From: Pseudoalteromonas sp. MMG007
GTDB taxonomy: Bacteria; Pseudomonadota; Gammaproteobacteria; Enterobacterales; Alteromonadaceae
Direction of reading: 5' to 3'
DNA length: 64,000 nt
NCBI RefSeq assembly: GCF_018100985.1
Contig: NZ_JAGJEI010000003.1
Coordinates: 124,001 to 188,000, forward strand
Part shown: positions 1-10,263 of the stretch, piece by piece
How the letters are laid out: each line of letters opens with the position of its first letter
Position numbering within the stretch: position 1 is the stretch's first letter
Program-made: the position numbers and the translations under genes
The notes under the pieces: generated by a model
Told to the model about the DNA's origin: nothing
What the model saw: the letters and a program-made list of their open reading frames with translations, nothing else
Database searches by the model: none

Positions 1-112
1 CAAAGTCACTTAGCTGAGCCACTTGAAAATAAACCAACCCAACAACTACGCTAATAAACCATACTGCAATTACTAAGTAGGTTGTTAAATTAGATCTATT
101 TAAATTTAGCAA
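1..112 (-). CDS. partial ORF with N-terminal membrane segment, runs off the window
   Basis: An open frame on the minus strand starts near a TTG at 112 and stays open to base 1. It overlaps the last bases of the chemotaxis receptor gene in another frame. The roughly 37 visible residues include a hydrophobic stretch (about residues 12-30, containing [17 protein letters not shown]) that looks like a first transmembrane helix. There is no strong ribosome binding site and the start is a guess. It could be the next gene of a minus-strand operon behind the receptor, or chance. Function cannot be told from this fragment. Confidence 0.35.
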   Translation of the reverse strand, partial: MLNLNRSNLTTYLVIAVWFISVVVGLVYFQVAQLSDF

Positions 113-1562
113 TACTTTGCTCAAGCAAGTCTATGCTAACATCAATCAATTGAACTTTTGCGGTAAGCTGCTCTACAATTTGAGTGTCTTGATATTGATT
201 CTGGCGCATATTATCGGTACTACTAGCTATTAACTCTGTATTGCCTGCTTGTTCAGCAACCACTTGTGCGACTGAATCTGAGCTTGTAGACACCGCTTCT
301 ATTTGTTCGCTCATCGCTGAAATATTCTCTTTCATTGCGGCGCTGATATCTGTTAGGTCCACAACAAAGCTTACACATTGGCTCATTGACTGAGTTGATG
401 TTTTACTATTACTGACTAAATCTTTTAATGTTAGGCTTATTTTGTCTGTTGTGGCTTTACTATGATTTGCAAGTGATCTTACTTCATCTGCAACAACAGC
501 AAAACCTCGGCCATGTTCTCCGGCTCGAGCAGCTTCAATTGCGGCATTTAAAGCAAGTAAATTTGTTTGCTCTGCAATACCTGAGATTTCATTTAATAAA
601 CTGGAAATAACATCTCCAGCCGCTACTAAATGGTTTATCTGCTCTTCAGTATGATTAAGCAGTGTTAGTAACTCTTGGCTTTTAGCATCCGTTTGTAGCA
701 CTTCTTTTAATGCATTACTTGCAGCTTGTGTAATATTATCAACCTGACTTTTTAATACCTCGCTTTCTTCTTCTACCATCTTAAAGCCATGAGCAACCTG
801 CGCACCCGAATTTGCTATATCGTCAGTTTGTTGTGTACGTTGTGTGGCACCATCAGCTAGCTGATCATGGACTTGAATAAGCTCTTGGGAGTTATTTTGT
901 AACGATAATGACTGAGTTTGAACTTGCTTAATAACATCAGCAATATAGTCTAATAATGTATTAAACCCAGCGACTGCTTTGCTGCTTGTATCATCAGCTC
1001 GCAATGATAATTTAATATTTTCAGGATCTTTCATTATTTGCTCTGTTGCATAACTGAGTGATAAGCCAGCTTGGCGCTCTCGCTGTAACGTTATCGCAAT
1101 GTAACCTGCAACTAATACCTCAACAATAGCGTATCCCGCATGCATTAACACGGTGGTAAACGCAAGTCTGTCAGGGTCAAAAACATAAAAGCCAGTATTT
1201 TGAGTCTGTAAATAGTAAAAAGAGAGGTGATGAATAGCAACAAACACAATAGCAGTTATAAACACCTGCCAATTAACAAACATTATCAGCATTGCCATTA
1301 AAATAAATATCTCAAAATGAACTTCTATCAATCCGTATGCTTGTTGTATGTGTAAAAAAGAAAACATCATTATCGCACCCGCTACAACATGTGCAGTTAT
1401 AGCGCTGTTAGGCTGGGTTTTTAAAAGCCAAATAGGTAATAGACTCAATGGTATCCCAATAACAAAGGCTTGAGTTAGCGTGTCGAAGTATAAACCAATC
1501 CCTATCGACTCAATGAGTAGAAGAGAAAATATAAGAGTAAATAAACGTGCGACACTAGACAT
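96..1562 (-). CDS. methyl-accepting chemotaxis protein with multi-helix membrane N-terminus
   Basis: Chemoreceptor of 488 residues. Residues about 1-165 form five or six hydrophobic helices with only short loops, so there is no large periplasmic ligand domain; signals may be sensed within the membrane. Residues about 210-480 are the cytoplasmic coiled-coil signalling domain. The conserved hairpin tip is clear ([19 protein letters not shown], then [15 protein letters not shown]) and is known to contact CheA and CheW. The ATG at 1562 follows an AAAGGT ribosome binding site. No che genes are nearby, so it must feed a chemotaxis core encoded elsewhere. The ligand is unknown. Confidence 0.93.
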   Translation of the reverse strand: MSSVARLFTLIFSLLLIESIGIGLYFDTLTQAFVIGIPLSLLPIWLLKTQPNSAITAHVVAGAIMMFSFLHIQQAYGLIEVHFEIFILMAMLIMFVNWQVFITAIVFVAIHHLSFYYLQTQNTGFYVFDPDRLAFTTVLMHAGYAIVEVLVAGYIAITLQRERQAGLSLSYATEQIMKDPENIKLSLRADDTSSKAVAGFNTLLDYIADVIKQVQTQSLSLQNNSQELIQVHDQLADGATQRTQQTDDIANSGAQVAHGFKMVEEESEVLKSQVDNITQAASNALKEVLQTDAKSQELLTLLNHTEEQINHLVAAGDVISSLLNEISGIAEQTNLLALNAAIEAARAGEHGRGFAVVADEVRSLANHSKATTDKISLTLKDLVSNSKTSTQSMSQCVSFVVDLTDISAAMKENISAMSEQIEAVSTSSDSVAQVVAEQAGNTELIASSTDNMRQNQYQDTQIVEQLTAKVQLIDVSIDLLEQSIAKFK

Positions 1563-1672
1563 AAATACCTTTAATACATTTTAAGTTTTTAAAAATAACC
1601 AAGTTAATACGTTACATATATCAAGATAGATCAAAATGATACATAGAATATAATACCAATATTTTTAGTTTA

Positions 1673-2227
1673 TTACTTTATTATAGATAGTATTTTTTTA
1701 AACGTAGGTGTCGCTGCTTTTTTTGTCCACTTAAAAATAATAATTTCAGCGCACGATATTGTACCACCCGCTTGTTTGAGTTGCGCCAATGCTATTTTTT
1801 TATGTGCAGGATTTCGAGACCCAACGGCATCACTTGCCACTATTACTTCAAAGCCATTTTGCATCAACTCTAAGCACGTTTGTAATACGCAAACATGGGC
1901 CTCTGTTCCTGCTACTATAATCTGTTTTTTACCGCTGATCTTTAAAGCTTCAAGAAAGCCTGGCTCTGCACAAGCACTAAAGTATGTTTTATGAAAAGAT
2001 GGTGTGTCGGGTAAAGCATGTTTAACCTCAGCGTTGGTCAGCCCTAAACCTGCCACATATTGCTCTGTGATCAACGATGGTACCTTAAGCACCTCACTGG
2101 CTTTGGCCAGTTTTAGTGTACTTTCTAAAATAGAATCAAAATTTGATATTGCTGGGGCCAATTTAACTTGCAAATCTATAATCAAAAGCAAGCTATTCGT
2201 TAGCTTAATATCTACAAATCCATTCAT
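1673..2227 (-). CDS. isochorismatase-like cysteine hydrolase
   Basis: Cytoplasmic hydrolase of 184 residues in the isochorismatase-like/YcaC superfamily. The expected catalytic triad can be read: the Asp in LLIIDLQ near the N-terminus, the Lys in FHKTYFSAC, and the nucleophilic Cys in GTEAHVCVLQT. The GTEAHVC motif is typical of the YcaC-like branch, whose physiological substrates are mostly unknown, rather than of true isochorismatases from siderophore synthesis. No siderophore genes adjoin it. It is monocistronic, with neighbours about 100 bases away on both sides. The substrate cannot be predicted. Confidence 0.88.
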   Translation of the reverse strand: MNGFVDIKLTNSLLLIIDLQVKLAPAISNFDSILESTLKLAKASEVLKVPSLITEQYVAGLGLTNAEVKHALPDTPSFHKTYFSACAEPGFLEALKISGKKQIIVAGTEAHVCVLQTCLELMQNGFEVIVASDAVGSRNPAHKKIALAQLKQAGGTISCAEIIIFKWTKKAATPTFKKILSIIK

Positions 2228-2388
2228 AAAACGGCCTATTTTTAAAACGAGTTTGAAAAAAGGTTAGCTCATATTTAAAAAGAGTACTTTGTAATTTTAT
2301 AGATAATTTTTGTAATCGACATTTGATAAATATGCTATATTTAAAATAAATAATTCCCACCACTACATGTTTAAGAGCGAGTTTATTA

Positions 2389-5300
2389 GTGCAGTTGAGT
2401 AAGATGGTTTATCTTGTCATCGCTGTTGTTTTTATTTGCATTGGAAATGTGAGCGCATCTCAAAACTATGCTCAACAATTACAACGCCTTTCAACCGATG
2501 AACGATTAGCACATAGCTTCGTGACACGTTCTATACAAGATGATATTGGATTTGTATGGATTGCCACTGCACAGGGCTTGAACCGCTACGACGGTTATCA
2601 AGTTACTGCTTTTCGAGGCGGATACGATCTTGACAAACAAAATATTTTTGACATGTTTAAAACATCAGCAGGAAACATTATTGTATCTACCGACTTGTCT
2701 GGCGCCTTCTTAATAAACCCTAAAACACTCAAAACAGAGAAAATTTACTCTGGGCAGCTTGATAATAAAAGCGATACCTATTCACCAATTTCAGCTATTG
2801 CACAGCTCACTGAGCACTCTTACATTGCCATTGACGAGCAAATACTAATTTACAATCACAATACTAAGCAGTTATCTCCCATAATCGCTTTAGACAACAA
2901 AGACGATTACATAAGGGCACTGACTTTTTACAAGCATATATTATATGTAGGTACTAATAATGGCTTGTATTCGTATGATACTAAATATAAAAAGTTAGAA
3001 AGACTTTCACTTCACACACCCGAAAATGTGACCGAAGATAATAATAATGTAAAGCTATTGTCTGTAGATGCAGAACTTGGTTTATTGGTAGGTACTGTAG
3101 AAGGCTTATACCATATAGCTTTTGACAAAAATAAAAATATTAGACCAGATCAAATAAATACATTAGTTGCAGATTATAATATTTGGGATTACGTACAAAC
3201 AGCAGATGGGGAGTTTATTGCGACACAAAGTGGCTTATTTCAATATTTTAGGAATTCTGGCGCCGTTGAGCTTATTTTAAGCTTTGATGAAAGCAAATTT
3301 AATATTACAGAAAATACCATTAATGATGTAATGGTCGATAAATCAGGTCTGCTATGGCTTGCTTCGCGCACTCAAGGCGTTTTAACTTGGGCAACACAAA
3401 CAAAGCGCTTTAAAAATATTACTCTTCCTAACAATAATATAATCAACAAAATAATTCAGGACGAGAATGTACTTTGGTTAGGCACCGATGATGGAATTAC
3501 AAAGTATAATTTAAACACTAAAGACGTTAGCACCTTTATAGAATCAACTGATAGCAAAGCAATTTATGGCGAATATGCTGTATTTGATATTTTCCCATCT
3601 AATTTAAGTGCCGGACAATATTTATGGTTAACCCGTTACCATGGTTTAGAGTTATTTAATAAGGCGACTGGGGAAAAAGTTCCTAATAAAGACTTAATAG
3701 ATAATAAGCTAAACACCCTGAATTCATTTGGTTTTGCTTTAATAGCGCCAGACACTTTTGCCTATGTTTCGACTAACGAGTTTTATATTTTTAATGGTAA
3801 AACAGGTGAGAATAGAGTAATAAAAGGCCTAAAGGAGATAACCGTTCCAAATGAGGCTTATACTTTTCACACTCCTCTAGAGACACACCCTGAGGAACTA
3901 ATTCTAAGTACTACAAACGCGCTTTATAGATACAACGAAAAAAATAAAAAAATAACTACGATATTTAAATCAAATAATAAAAAAAACAACTTATACAACA
4001 CCGTAGAAAACTTTTACCTAGACGCAAAGCGTAATTTACTTTGGCTTGCAACTACGCAAGAAGGCCTGATAGCTGTCGATAGTAAAACCTATGAACGTAA
4101 GCACACTCTAAACATTAAAAATACGTTTGGAACTAACTCCATTTATAAGTTGCTCGCTGACGATAATCGAAATTTATGGGTAAGTAGTGAAAATGGCTTA
4201 TACCAGTTAAATTTAGACACTCTAAATATAACTAGCTACACAGTAAAAGATGGACTCAATAATAATAAGTTTAGTGCTATTGCCGGTACTATTTTAAATA
4301 ACAAACACATAGCTTTTGGCAGTTATCATGGCATATTACAGTTCGATCCAACCGATTTTAATCCCACTGATCAATCAACGCATACTAACTTAGAAATTAC
4401 TGATATCAACTTACTTTCCAAAAACCTAACGTACTACCCGAATAAGTATAAATACAAACCTCTAGAACTTGCTTACGACGATGTGGGTTTAACGGTAAAA
4501 TTTTCTAACTTTGATTACATTAATAAAGAAAGTACTCGATACAGAGTTGTGCTGTCAGGTGAAAACCCCCTTGTTTACGATGAATTAAAAACAAATCAGG
4601 TATTCTTTACTAAATTACCACCTGGCAATTATTCACTAACCATTTCAGTTGTAAAACCAAGCAGCACAGGTATGGCTGAACAACGATTACTTAACTTCAG
4701 TGTTGCCTATGCACCGTGGCAATCTCCGCTTGCTTATGCGTTGTATCTTATTGGTATGTTTTTAATACTATTTTTACTGTTTTGGCAGTACAGAAATCGC
4801 CAAGTAGCAATAGAAAATGCACAAAGAGAAACTATTCACTCACAAAAACAAACTGAGCTTGCGCTAAAAAATAATAAAAGTGGTATATGGAATTATCGTT
4901 TTAGTGATCACACAGTTAGCACGCAAAGAGGCTCAGAATTAGGTTACTTTAATTTACCCGAACGCCTTAGCATAGAGCGTTATTTCTTACTTATTCACCC
5001 TGATGATAGACGCAGAGTTGAAGCTCAATGGTACGCCTATATTAAACAAAATAAACAGCAACATTGGCAATGCACCTACCGCTTAAAGCATAAAGAAGGT
5101 CACTGGCTTTGGTATCAAGATCTCGGTCAAATTATGTATAAAGAACACTCAAGTGAAGCACAGTATGTCTCAGGCATATATACAAACATTACTGAGCAAC
5201 GCGCCAATGAGCAACAGGCAAATATCTTGGGCGAAGCATTTCGCCAAATTACCGATTGGTTGTTAATTTTAGATGATCAACTAGTCCCTTTTTCAGCAAA

Positions 5301-6891
5301 CAATAGCTTTATGGATACGTTTACTTACGAGCAGCATGATACTAAACTCACCCCAAAGCTTATTATCAAAGCGATCGGCAAAACTAAATGCATTGAATTT
5401 GCCGCAAAGTTAAAAGCATTAAATGCAAAACAAAACTGGCGCACGAATACATACATAAAAACAGTAAAGAACCCCAATCATCCAGTACACTTGAGCGTTA
5501 CAGCCGTAGCTAAAGAAAGTAACACTATTAGTTATTATGTGGTTGTTATATCTGATTTAACAGAGCAAAAACGCGCTGAAACAGAGCTCAGATATTTAGC
5601 AAACTTTGACCCTTTAACGCATTTACCAAATCGCAGTTTAATGTACAAAAATATTGAACAGGCGATAATCAAAGCACAAAATAATAATAGCTATTGCGCT
5701 CTCCTATTTATTGATTTAGATAAATTCAAGCCTGTAAACGACTCATTTGGTCACGCTGTTGGCGATAAATTACTCTGTGATATAACACAACGTGTAAGTG
5801 CAATACTTGATGACAACGCGGCACTAGGACGTCAAAGCGGAGACGAGTTTTTAGTATTAATTGAAAATATAGAATCTAAAGAGTCGCTCAATAAGATAGT
5901 AAAAACAATTAGCCATGAACTTGCCAATAAAGTAAATATTGAAGATTTCTCAATTAATATATCGGCAAGTATAGGTGTAGCACTTTACCCTAACGACGCT
6001 GATTCTACAGATACCCTGATCCGAAATGCCGATGTTGCAATGATGCAAGCAAAGCAATCAGGACGTAATGGTTTTAAGTTTTTTAACGACAAAATGAATA
6101 AGCAAATAAAGCAAAAGCTCATTCTTGAAAATGATTTAAAAGATGCAGCAAAAGCACACCAGCTGTTTAACCATTATCAGCCCATTGTTAATTTAGATAC
6201 TAAAGTAATCAATGGCGTTGAATTACTAATGCGTTGGGAGAACAAAGGGCAGTGTATTTCTCCTACTGAGTTTATTCCGGTAGCCGAAGAAATAGGTTTA
6301 ATCGAAAAACTTACTGAGCAGGCATTAAAACGAGCGTTAACAGATTTAGCCCCGTTACTGAAAAATAATCCACTGTTTTATATATCGCTGAACTTATCAC
6401 CTAAGCATATTTTAAAAATGCACATAGCAAGCCGTTTAGAATCTATATTGAACGATCACAACATATCACCTCAACAGTTGCGTCTAGAAATAACCGAAAA
6501 CACATTACTTGAAGATAAACAAAAAGCGTCAAAACAATTACAAAAGCTAAAAATGGCAGGCTTTAAATTATTATTAGATGACTTTGGTACAGGCTACTCA
6601 TCACTTACTTATTTGAGTCAGTTTCCAATAAATGTAATTAAAATTGATCAAAGCTTTGTACAAACCATAGGACACGATAAAAACAACGAATCAATAATTA
6701 AAACAATCTACTCTTTGGCTGACAACCTTGGGCTGTATTGTATTGCTGAGGGGGTAGAAACCCGCGAACAAATTGCATTTTTAAGTGCTATTGGCTGCAA
6801 CATACTACAAGGGTATTATTTTGCAAAACCAATGACTGCGCAGGATTTATGTGAAGCAGAGTGCTTTAAAAAGATTTTAAGTTTGTTATAA
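2389..6891 (+). CDS. propeller-type sensor with Y_Y_Y, PAS, GGDEF and EAL domains
   Basis: A 1500-residue signalling protein. It has a signal peptide (residues 1-23, ending VSASQ), periplasmic two-component-regulator propeller repeats (about 40-690, with many LWLAT/LWLGTDDGI-type blades), a Y_Y_Y domain (about 700-765), one transmembrane helix (about 776-797), two PAS domains (about 825-1060), GGDEF (about 1070-1225) and EAL (about 1245-1490). The cyclase signature is SGDEF rather than GGDEF, and the EAL signature reads ELL. Other phosphodiesterase elements are intact (TEN, LDDFGTGYSS, IKID, AEGVET), so c-di-GMP hydrolysis is likelier than synthesis. GTG at 2389 is the start because AAGAGCGAG lies just upstream. 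The periplasmic ligand is unknown; related propellers often sense sugars. Confidence 0.9.
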   Translation: MQLSKMVYLVIAVVFICIGNVSASQNYAQQLQRLSTDERLAHSFVTRSIQDDIGFVWIATAQGLNRYDGYQVTAFRGGYDLDKQNIFDMFKTSAGNIIVSTDLSGAFLINPKTLKTEKIYSGQLDNKSDTYSPISAIAQLTEHSYIAIDEQILIYNHNTKQLSPIIALDNKDDYIRALTFYKHILYVGTNNGLYSYDTKYKKLERLSLHTPENVTEDNNNVKLLSVDAELGLLVGTVEGLYHIAFDKNKNIRPDQINTLVADYNIWDYVQTADGEFIATQSGLFQYFRNSGAVELILSFDESKFNITENTINDVMVDKSGLLWLASRTQGVLTWATQTKRFKNITLPNNNIINKIIQDENVLWLGTDDGITKYNLNTKDVSTFIESTDSKAIYGEYAVFDIFPSNLSAGQYLWLTRYHGLELFNKATGEKVPNKDLIDNKLNTLNSFGFALIAPDTFAYVSTNEFYIFNGKTGENRVIKGLKEITVPNEAYTFHTPLETHPEELILSTTNALYRYNEKNKKITTIFKSNNKKNNLYNTVENFYLDAKRNLLWLATTQEGLIAVDSKTYERKHTLNIKNTFGTNSIYKLLADDNRNLWVSSENGLYQLNLDTLNITSYTVKDGLNNNKFSAIAGTILNNKHIAFGSYHGILQFDPTDFNPTDQSTHTNLEITDINLLSKNLTYYPNKYKYKPLELAYDDVGLTVKFSNFDYINKESTRYRVVLSGENPLVYDELKTNQVFFTKLPPGNYSLTISVVKPSSTGMAEQRLLNFSVAYAPWQSPLAYALYLIGMFLILFLLFWQYRNRQVAIENAQRETIHSQKQTELALKNNKSGIWNYRFSDHTVSTQRGSELGYFNLPERLSIERYFLLIHPDDRRRVEAQWYAYIKQNKQQHWQCTYRLKHKEGHWLWYQDLGQIMYKEHSSEAQYVSGIYTNITEQRANEQQANILGEAFRQITDWLLILDDQLVPFSANNSFMDTFTYEQHDTKLTPKLIIKAIGKTKCIEFAAKLKALNAKQNWRTNTYIKTVKNPNHPVHLSVTAVAKESNTISYYVVVISDLTEQKRAETELRYLANFDPLTHLPNRSLMYKNIEQAIIKAQNNNSYCALLFIDLDKFKPVNDSFGHAVGDKLLCDITQRVSAILDDNAALGRQSGDEFLVLIENIESKESLNKIVKTISHELANKVNIEDFSINISASIGVALYPNDADSTDTLIRNADVAMMQAKQSGRNGFKFFNDKMNKQIKQKLILENDLKDAAKAHQLFNHYQPIVNLDTKVINGVELLMRWENKGQCISPTEFIPVAEEIGLIEKLTEQALKRALTDLAPLLKNNPLFYISLNLSPKHILKMHIASRLESILNDHNISPQQLRLEITENTLLEDKQKASKQLQKLKMAGFKLLLDDFGTGYSSLTYLSQFPINVIKIDQSFVQTIGHDKNNESIIKTIYSLADNLGLYCIAEGVETREQIAFLSAIGCNILQGYYFAKPMTAQDLCEAECFKKILSLL

Positions 6892-6971
6892 AAACAGTTC
6901 GTTTAGTAATTTCGCTATATGTGCCATGATCATATAAGCAACTTAGAGCCCTCAGAGTTGGACTTTATTAG

Positions 6972-7868
6972 CTAGCTATGGATATGATGACATTCATGGC
7001 TTTCAATTTGTAGCACGCTATTTTTAACTTTAAATTTTCTACTAAGTAGCTGCTCGACTTTCATACGGCAAACTTCGTCATGCTTTTCAATTGTACAATG
7101 TTGTTTTAGTACTACGTGCGCACCGACAACAATATCTTTATCTTTTCTTGAAACAGTGACATTGTGAACATTATGAACATGTTCCATATTCGTAATTTCT
7201 TTTTCTATATCAACTACTTTTGGTAATTTCGCTTTATTTAAACGCAAACCTTTTAAGCAGCTAATAATCACTTTAACACCCGTAAATAATACAAACGAGG
7301 CTATAAGCATGCTCGATAAAATATCAATAACTGCCCACCCTGTTAGGTAGATTAATATACCCGCCACAAAGGTTGATACCGTTGAAATTAAATCAAAGAA
7401 TGAATGCAAAAAAACAGCATAAACATTAATACTCGCTTTTCTTCCTTTGTATAATACCCAGGCAGCAGCACCATGAAATAAAAAACCAATTGCAGCAATA
7501 ACCGACATTAAATAGCTATTAATAGCCAGCTCGTTACCTTGATGTTGATGAATGAACCGCTCGCCTCCTTCATACAAAATTATCAAACTAATAGCTAAGT
7601 AAAGAGTGCCATTAATTAAACCACCAATCAGCTCCGCTCGCTGATGTCCATCGTTATAAGTTTTAGCAAAATGAATAGCAAGGCTTGACGCAATGAGAGC
7701 TATAAATAACGAACTGTTATGCACAAATAAGTGTCCTGCATCAGCAAGCACAGCTAGAGAGTTAGAGTAGTAAGCACCAACAACCTGAATAACCATAAAT
7801 GAGCATGTTATCGCCAAAGCAATAAGCAACCGACGGCGAGAGGCCTGGTGTGTAGTGATTTCTGTCAT
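6972..7868 (-). CDS. CDF family divalent cation exporter (ZitB/CzcD-like)
   Basis: Cation diffusion facilitator of about 298 residues, a proton-coupled exporter of Zn2+ or similar ions at the inner membrane. Six hydrophobic helices are followed by a cytoplasmic ferredoxin-like domain and a His-rich tail (ECHHIHS). ATG at 7868 is preferred over the upstream TTG at 7952 because family proteins begin just before the RRRLLIALAIT helix; neither start has a strong ribosome binding site. The helix-5 metal motif is normal (HSFFD), but the helix-2 motif reads HLFVH, that is HxxxH instead of the usual HxxxD or DxxxD. No metal resistance regulator is next to it. Confidence 0.88.
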   Translation of the reverse strand: MTEITTHQASRRRLLIALAITCSFMVIQVVGAYYSNSLAVLADAGHLFVHNSSLFIALIASSLAIHFAKTYNDGHQRAELIGGLINGTLYLAISLIILYEGGERFIHQHQGNELAINSYLMSVIAAIGFLFHGAAAWVLYKGRKASINVYAVFLHSFFDLISTVSTFVAGILIYLTGWAVIDILSSMLIASFVLFTGVKVIISCLKGLRLNKAKLPKVVDIEKEITNMEHVHNVHNVTVSRKDKDIVVGAHVVLKQHCTIEKHDEVCRMKVEQLLSRKFKVKNSVLQIESHECHHIHS

Positions 7869-8075
7869 GAAGTGCTTAAATAACCTATACTTAAATTGCA
7901 AATAAGCCAGCAGGAGGCTTAGAGTAGAAAAGGGTATGATATAGAGTTGCAATTGTAATACGAAGACCGAATAAACGCACTAAAAACTTAGTAAATTGGC
8001 TAAAACTGTACTAAATACTACATACATATTAATAAAAAATATTGAGTTGATGTTTAATCTTAAATGGAGCAATAA

Positions 8076-9527
8076 GTGGACTTTAAATCAGTAGAATACA
8101 TTTGGAGTACTATTAAGCTTATTCCTTTTGCCGTCGTACTCTATGATTCGCAAAAACAGACCTATAAAGTCAACTCTCAAACGCAGAGTATATTTGATTT
8201 ACCCTCACAAAATAACTTCATTGAGGCCGACTTTGAAAATGTGATCCTCACAAGCCCTGAAAGTAAAAAACAGTTAAAAATTAACCAACTATTCGAAAAA
8301 TATTTAGTAATAAATACAAGCTGCCATATTTTATTGCATAAAAATAATACAGCCTTGCAATTAAATGCAAAGCTTGCTCAATTAAGTAATAACCTTCACA
8401 TAGCAACGTTCGACGTAATTAAGCAAAGTAAAGATGAGCAATACAACTTTGATAAGATCATTTCAAAAATTTCTACTGATTTAATTGACATTCAAAACGA
8501 TAATATAGATTCACATATAGAATTTGCATTGAAAGCGATTGGCACAGTATGCCATGCCGACAGGAGCTATTTATTTAAATTTTCAGATGATGGCAAATCA
8601 ATGAGAAATACCCATGAATGGGTTAATCAAGGCGTTAAACCGTTCAAAGATCAGCTTCAAAATATCCCCAAAGACGCACTCCCCTACTTTTTCAACTTAA
8701 TGAACACCACTCACATCTTTAAAGTAAATGATGTTGCTGCACTGCCTGAAAAAGCAATTAAAGAAAAACAAGAATTCCAGTTAGAACAAATACAATCCGT
8801 GCTATGCATCGGTTTACGTTATGACAAAGAACTGATTGGATTTATAGGTTGTGACTGTGTAAAGCAAAAACGAGAATGGTCTGACTTAGATTTAATTAGA
8901 TTAAAGCTAGTCGGGGAGATGATAGCGAGCGCCCTTAAAAACATAAACTATAAGCATGAGCTTCAATATATTCAACAACAGCTCATCACCGCAAACCTAC
9001 AACTAAATGAACAAGTAAACACAGATGGATTAACCGATATAGCTAACCGCCGTTGCTTTGACGACACATTACAAAACGAACTACTTCGTTGCACGCGTCA
9101 CCAACAACCTATCGGTTTGATAATGTGTGATATAGATTTTTTCAAAAGTTATAACGATAATTATGGTCATCAGCAAGGCGATGAAGTTTTAAAATCTGTC
9201 GCGCAAGCATTAAAAGCAATGTGTAAGCGACAAGGCGATTTAGCCGCAAGGTATGGCGGAGAAGAATTTGCTATAATTTTACCCGCTACAGATGCTGTCA
9301 ATAGCCTAAAATTTGCGACACTCATTCAGAAAAAAATTGAAGAGTTATCGATAGAGCACAATTATTCATCCGTAAGCTCAAAACTCACTATAAGCATGGG
9401 TGTGTACAGCCTGATCCCCAAACAAAATACTACCGCGCAAAACCTTATTAGCGGTGCCGACAGCGCACTTTATAACGCCAAAGAAACAGGTCGAAATAAA
9501 ATAGCTAACTACTCAGATTGCAAATAA
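8076..9527 (+). CDS. GAF-domain diguanylate cyclase
   Basis: Protein of 483 residues likely to make c-di-GMP. Residues about 1-130 resemble a weak PAS-like region, about 145-290 a GAF domain (with CHADRSYLFKFSDDG and a late ELIGFIGCDC), and about 310-480 a GGDEF domain. The active-site signature GGEEF lies near residue 394. An RxxD motif (RQGD) sits five residues before it, the correct place for an inhibitory c-di-GMP site, so it should be an active, product-inhibited cyclase. No signal peptide or membrane helix was seen, so it is cytoplasmic. GTG at 8076 follows TGGAGC and is the best start. Confidence 0.92.
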   Translation: MDFKSVEYIWSTIKLIPFAVVLYDSQKQTYKVNSQTQSIFDLPSQNNFIEADFENVILTSPESKKQLKINQLFEKYLVINTSCHILLHKNNTALQLNAKLAQLSNNLHIATFDVIKQSKDEQYNFDKIISKISTDLIDIQNDNIDSHIEFALKAIGTVCHADRSYLFKFSDDGKSMRNTHEWVNQGVKPFKDQLQNIPKDALPYFFNLMNTTHIFKVNDVAALPEKAIKEKQEFQLEQIQSVLCIGLRYDKELIGFIGCDCVKQKREWSDLDLIRLKLVGEMIASALKNINYKHELQYIQQQLITANLQLNEQVNTDGLTDIANRRCFDDTLQNELLRCTRHQQPIGLIMCDIDFFKSYNDNYGHQQGDEVLKSVAQALKAMCKRQGDLAARYGGEEFAIILPATDAVNSLKFATLIQKKIEELSIEHNYSSVSSKLTISMGVYSLIPKQNTTAQNLISGADSALYNAKETGRNKIANYSDCK

Positions 9528-9847
9528 GATTAGCATTTCAGTATATTTTTAACTGATTGATCACGTTTTGCCTTACAGCAGCCAGTATCAATTTAACCAC
9601 TTTAATAAAGTAGTTAAAGTTATATTTGTGGGCTGATATCGTAATATCTTTACTGAGTTTGTTCTTTTGTTTAGCCTTAAAAAGCTCTGTGTTAGCTTAG
9701 TTACTAGGCTTATAGCCACCCTTTTTTTATCTGTACGTCCTTTAATATATTTTTAACAGGCTTCGCTTTTTGTAATTTTTAGTATTTACCCTATTGAATT
9801 TGGTGTTATTTTATTAACCCTAGCTTACGTTTAATTAGAGGGAAATC
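9528..9847. other. gene-free stretch between the cyclase and a small ORF
   Basis: About 320 bases without a convincing ORF. An imperfect hairpin (arms near 9593-9604 and 9607-9617, TTAACCACTTTA against AAAGTAGTTAA) lies about 65 bases after the cyclase stop. It lacks a T tract, so it is at best a weak terminator. Nothing else was recognised. Confidence 0.5.
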
Positions 9848-10069
9848 ATGAGCGAAAAAATTAATCCAGAAGCCTTACACGCACTTAAAATTGCTTTTAC
9901 CTATATGCCACAAGCCATTGAGGTAACAAAGTACGAGTATGGCGAGCGTTATCAAACAGTACTTGATCACATAGAAGCCGTGCGAGAAACATTGCTTATA
10001 AACGATGTTGACCCTGATGAAGTGGGTGGCGATATTAATCCAGAGTACACCCCCAACTCAACTTACTAA
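9848..10069 (+). CDS. small acidic hypothetical protein
   Basis: A 73-residue soluble protein with no signal peptide or membrane helix. It is acidic near the end (NDVDPDEVGGD) and mostly helical in its first two thirds. A strong ribosome binding site (GAGGGAAATC) precedes the ATG at 9848, and it stands alone between untranslated flanks, which supports a real gene. No family was recognised and no function is proposed. Confidence 0.7.
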   Translation: MSEKINPEALHALKIAFTYMPQAIEVTKYEYGERYQTVLDHIEAVRETLLINDVDPDEVGGDINPEYTPNSTY

Positions 10070-10263
10070 ATATACCGCGCTGGGTATTATATATTCAGCG
10101 CAATACTTAGCTTTATATAAAAAACATGGACTTATAAGTTTAAATACGCACCGATTTTAGTTATTAGTTATAAAAACTGCTAAACTGGCATTAAACCAAT
10201 AAAAGCGCCTTAACTGGCTAATGTATTTTATAAATTTAACAAAAGCTTACGGGGTGTTTTCTT

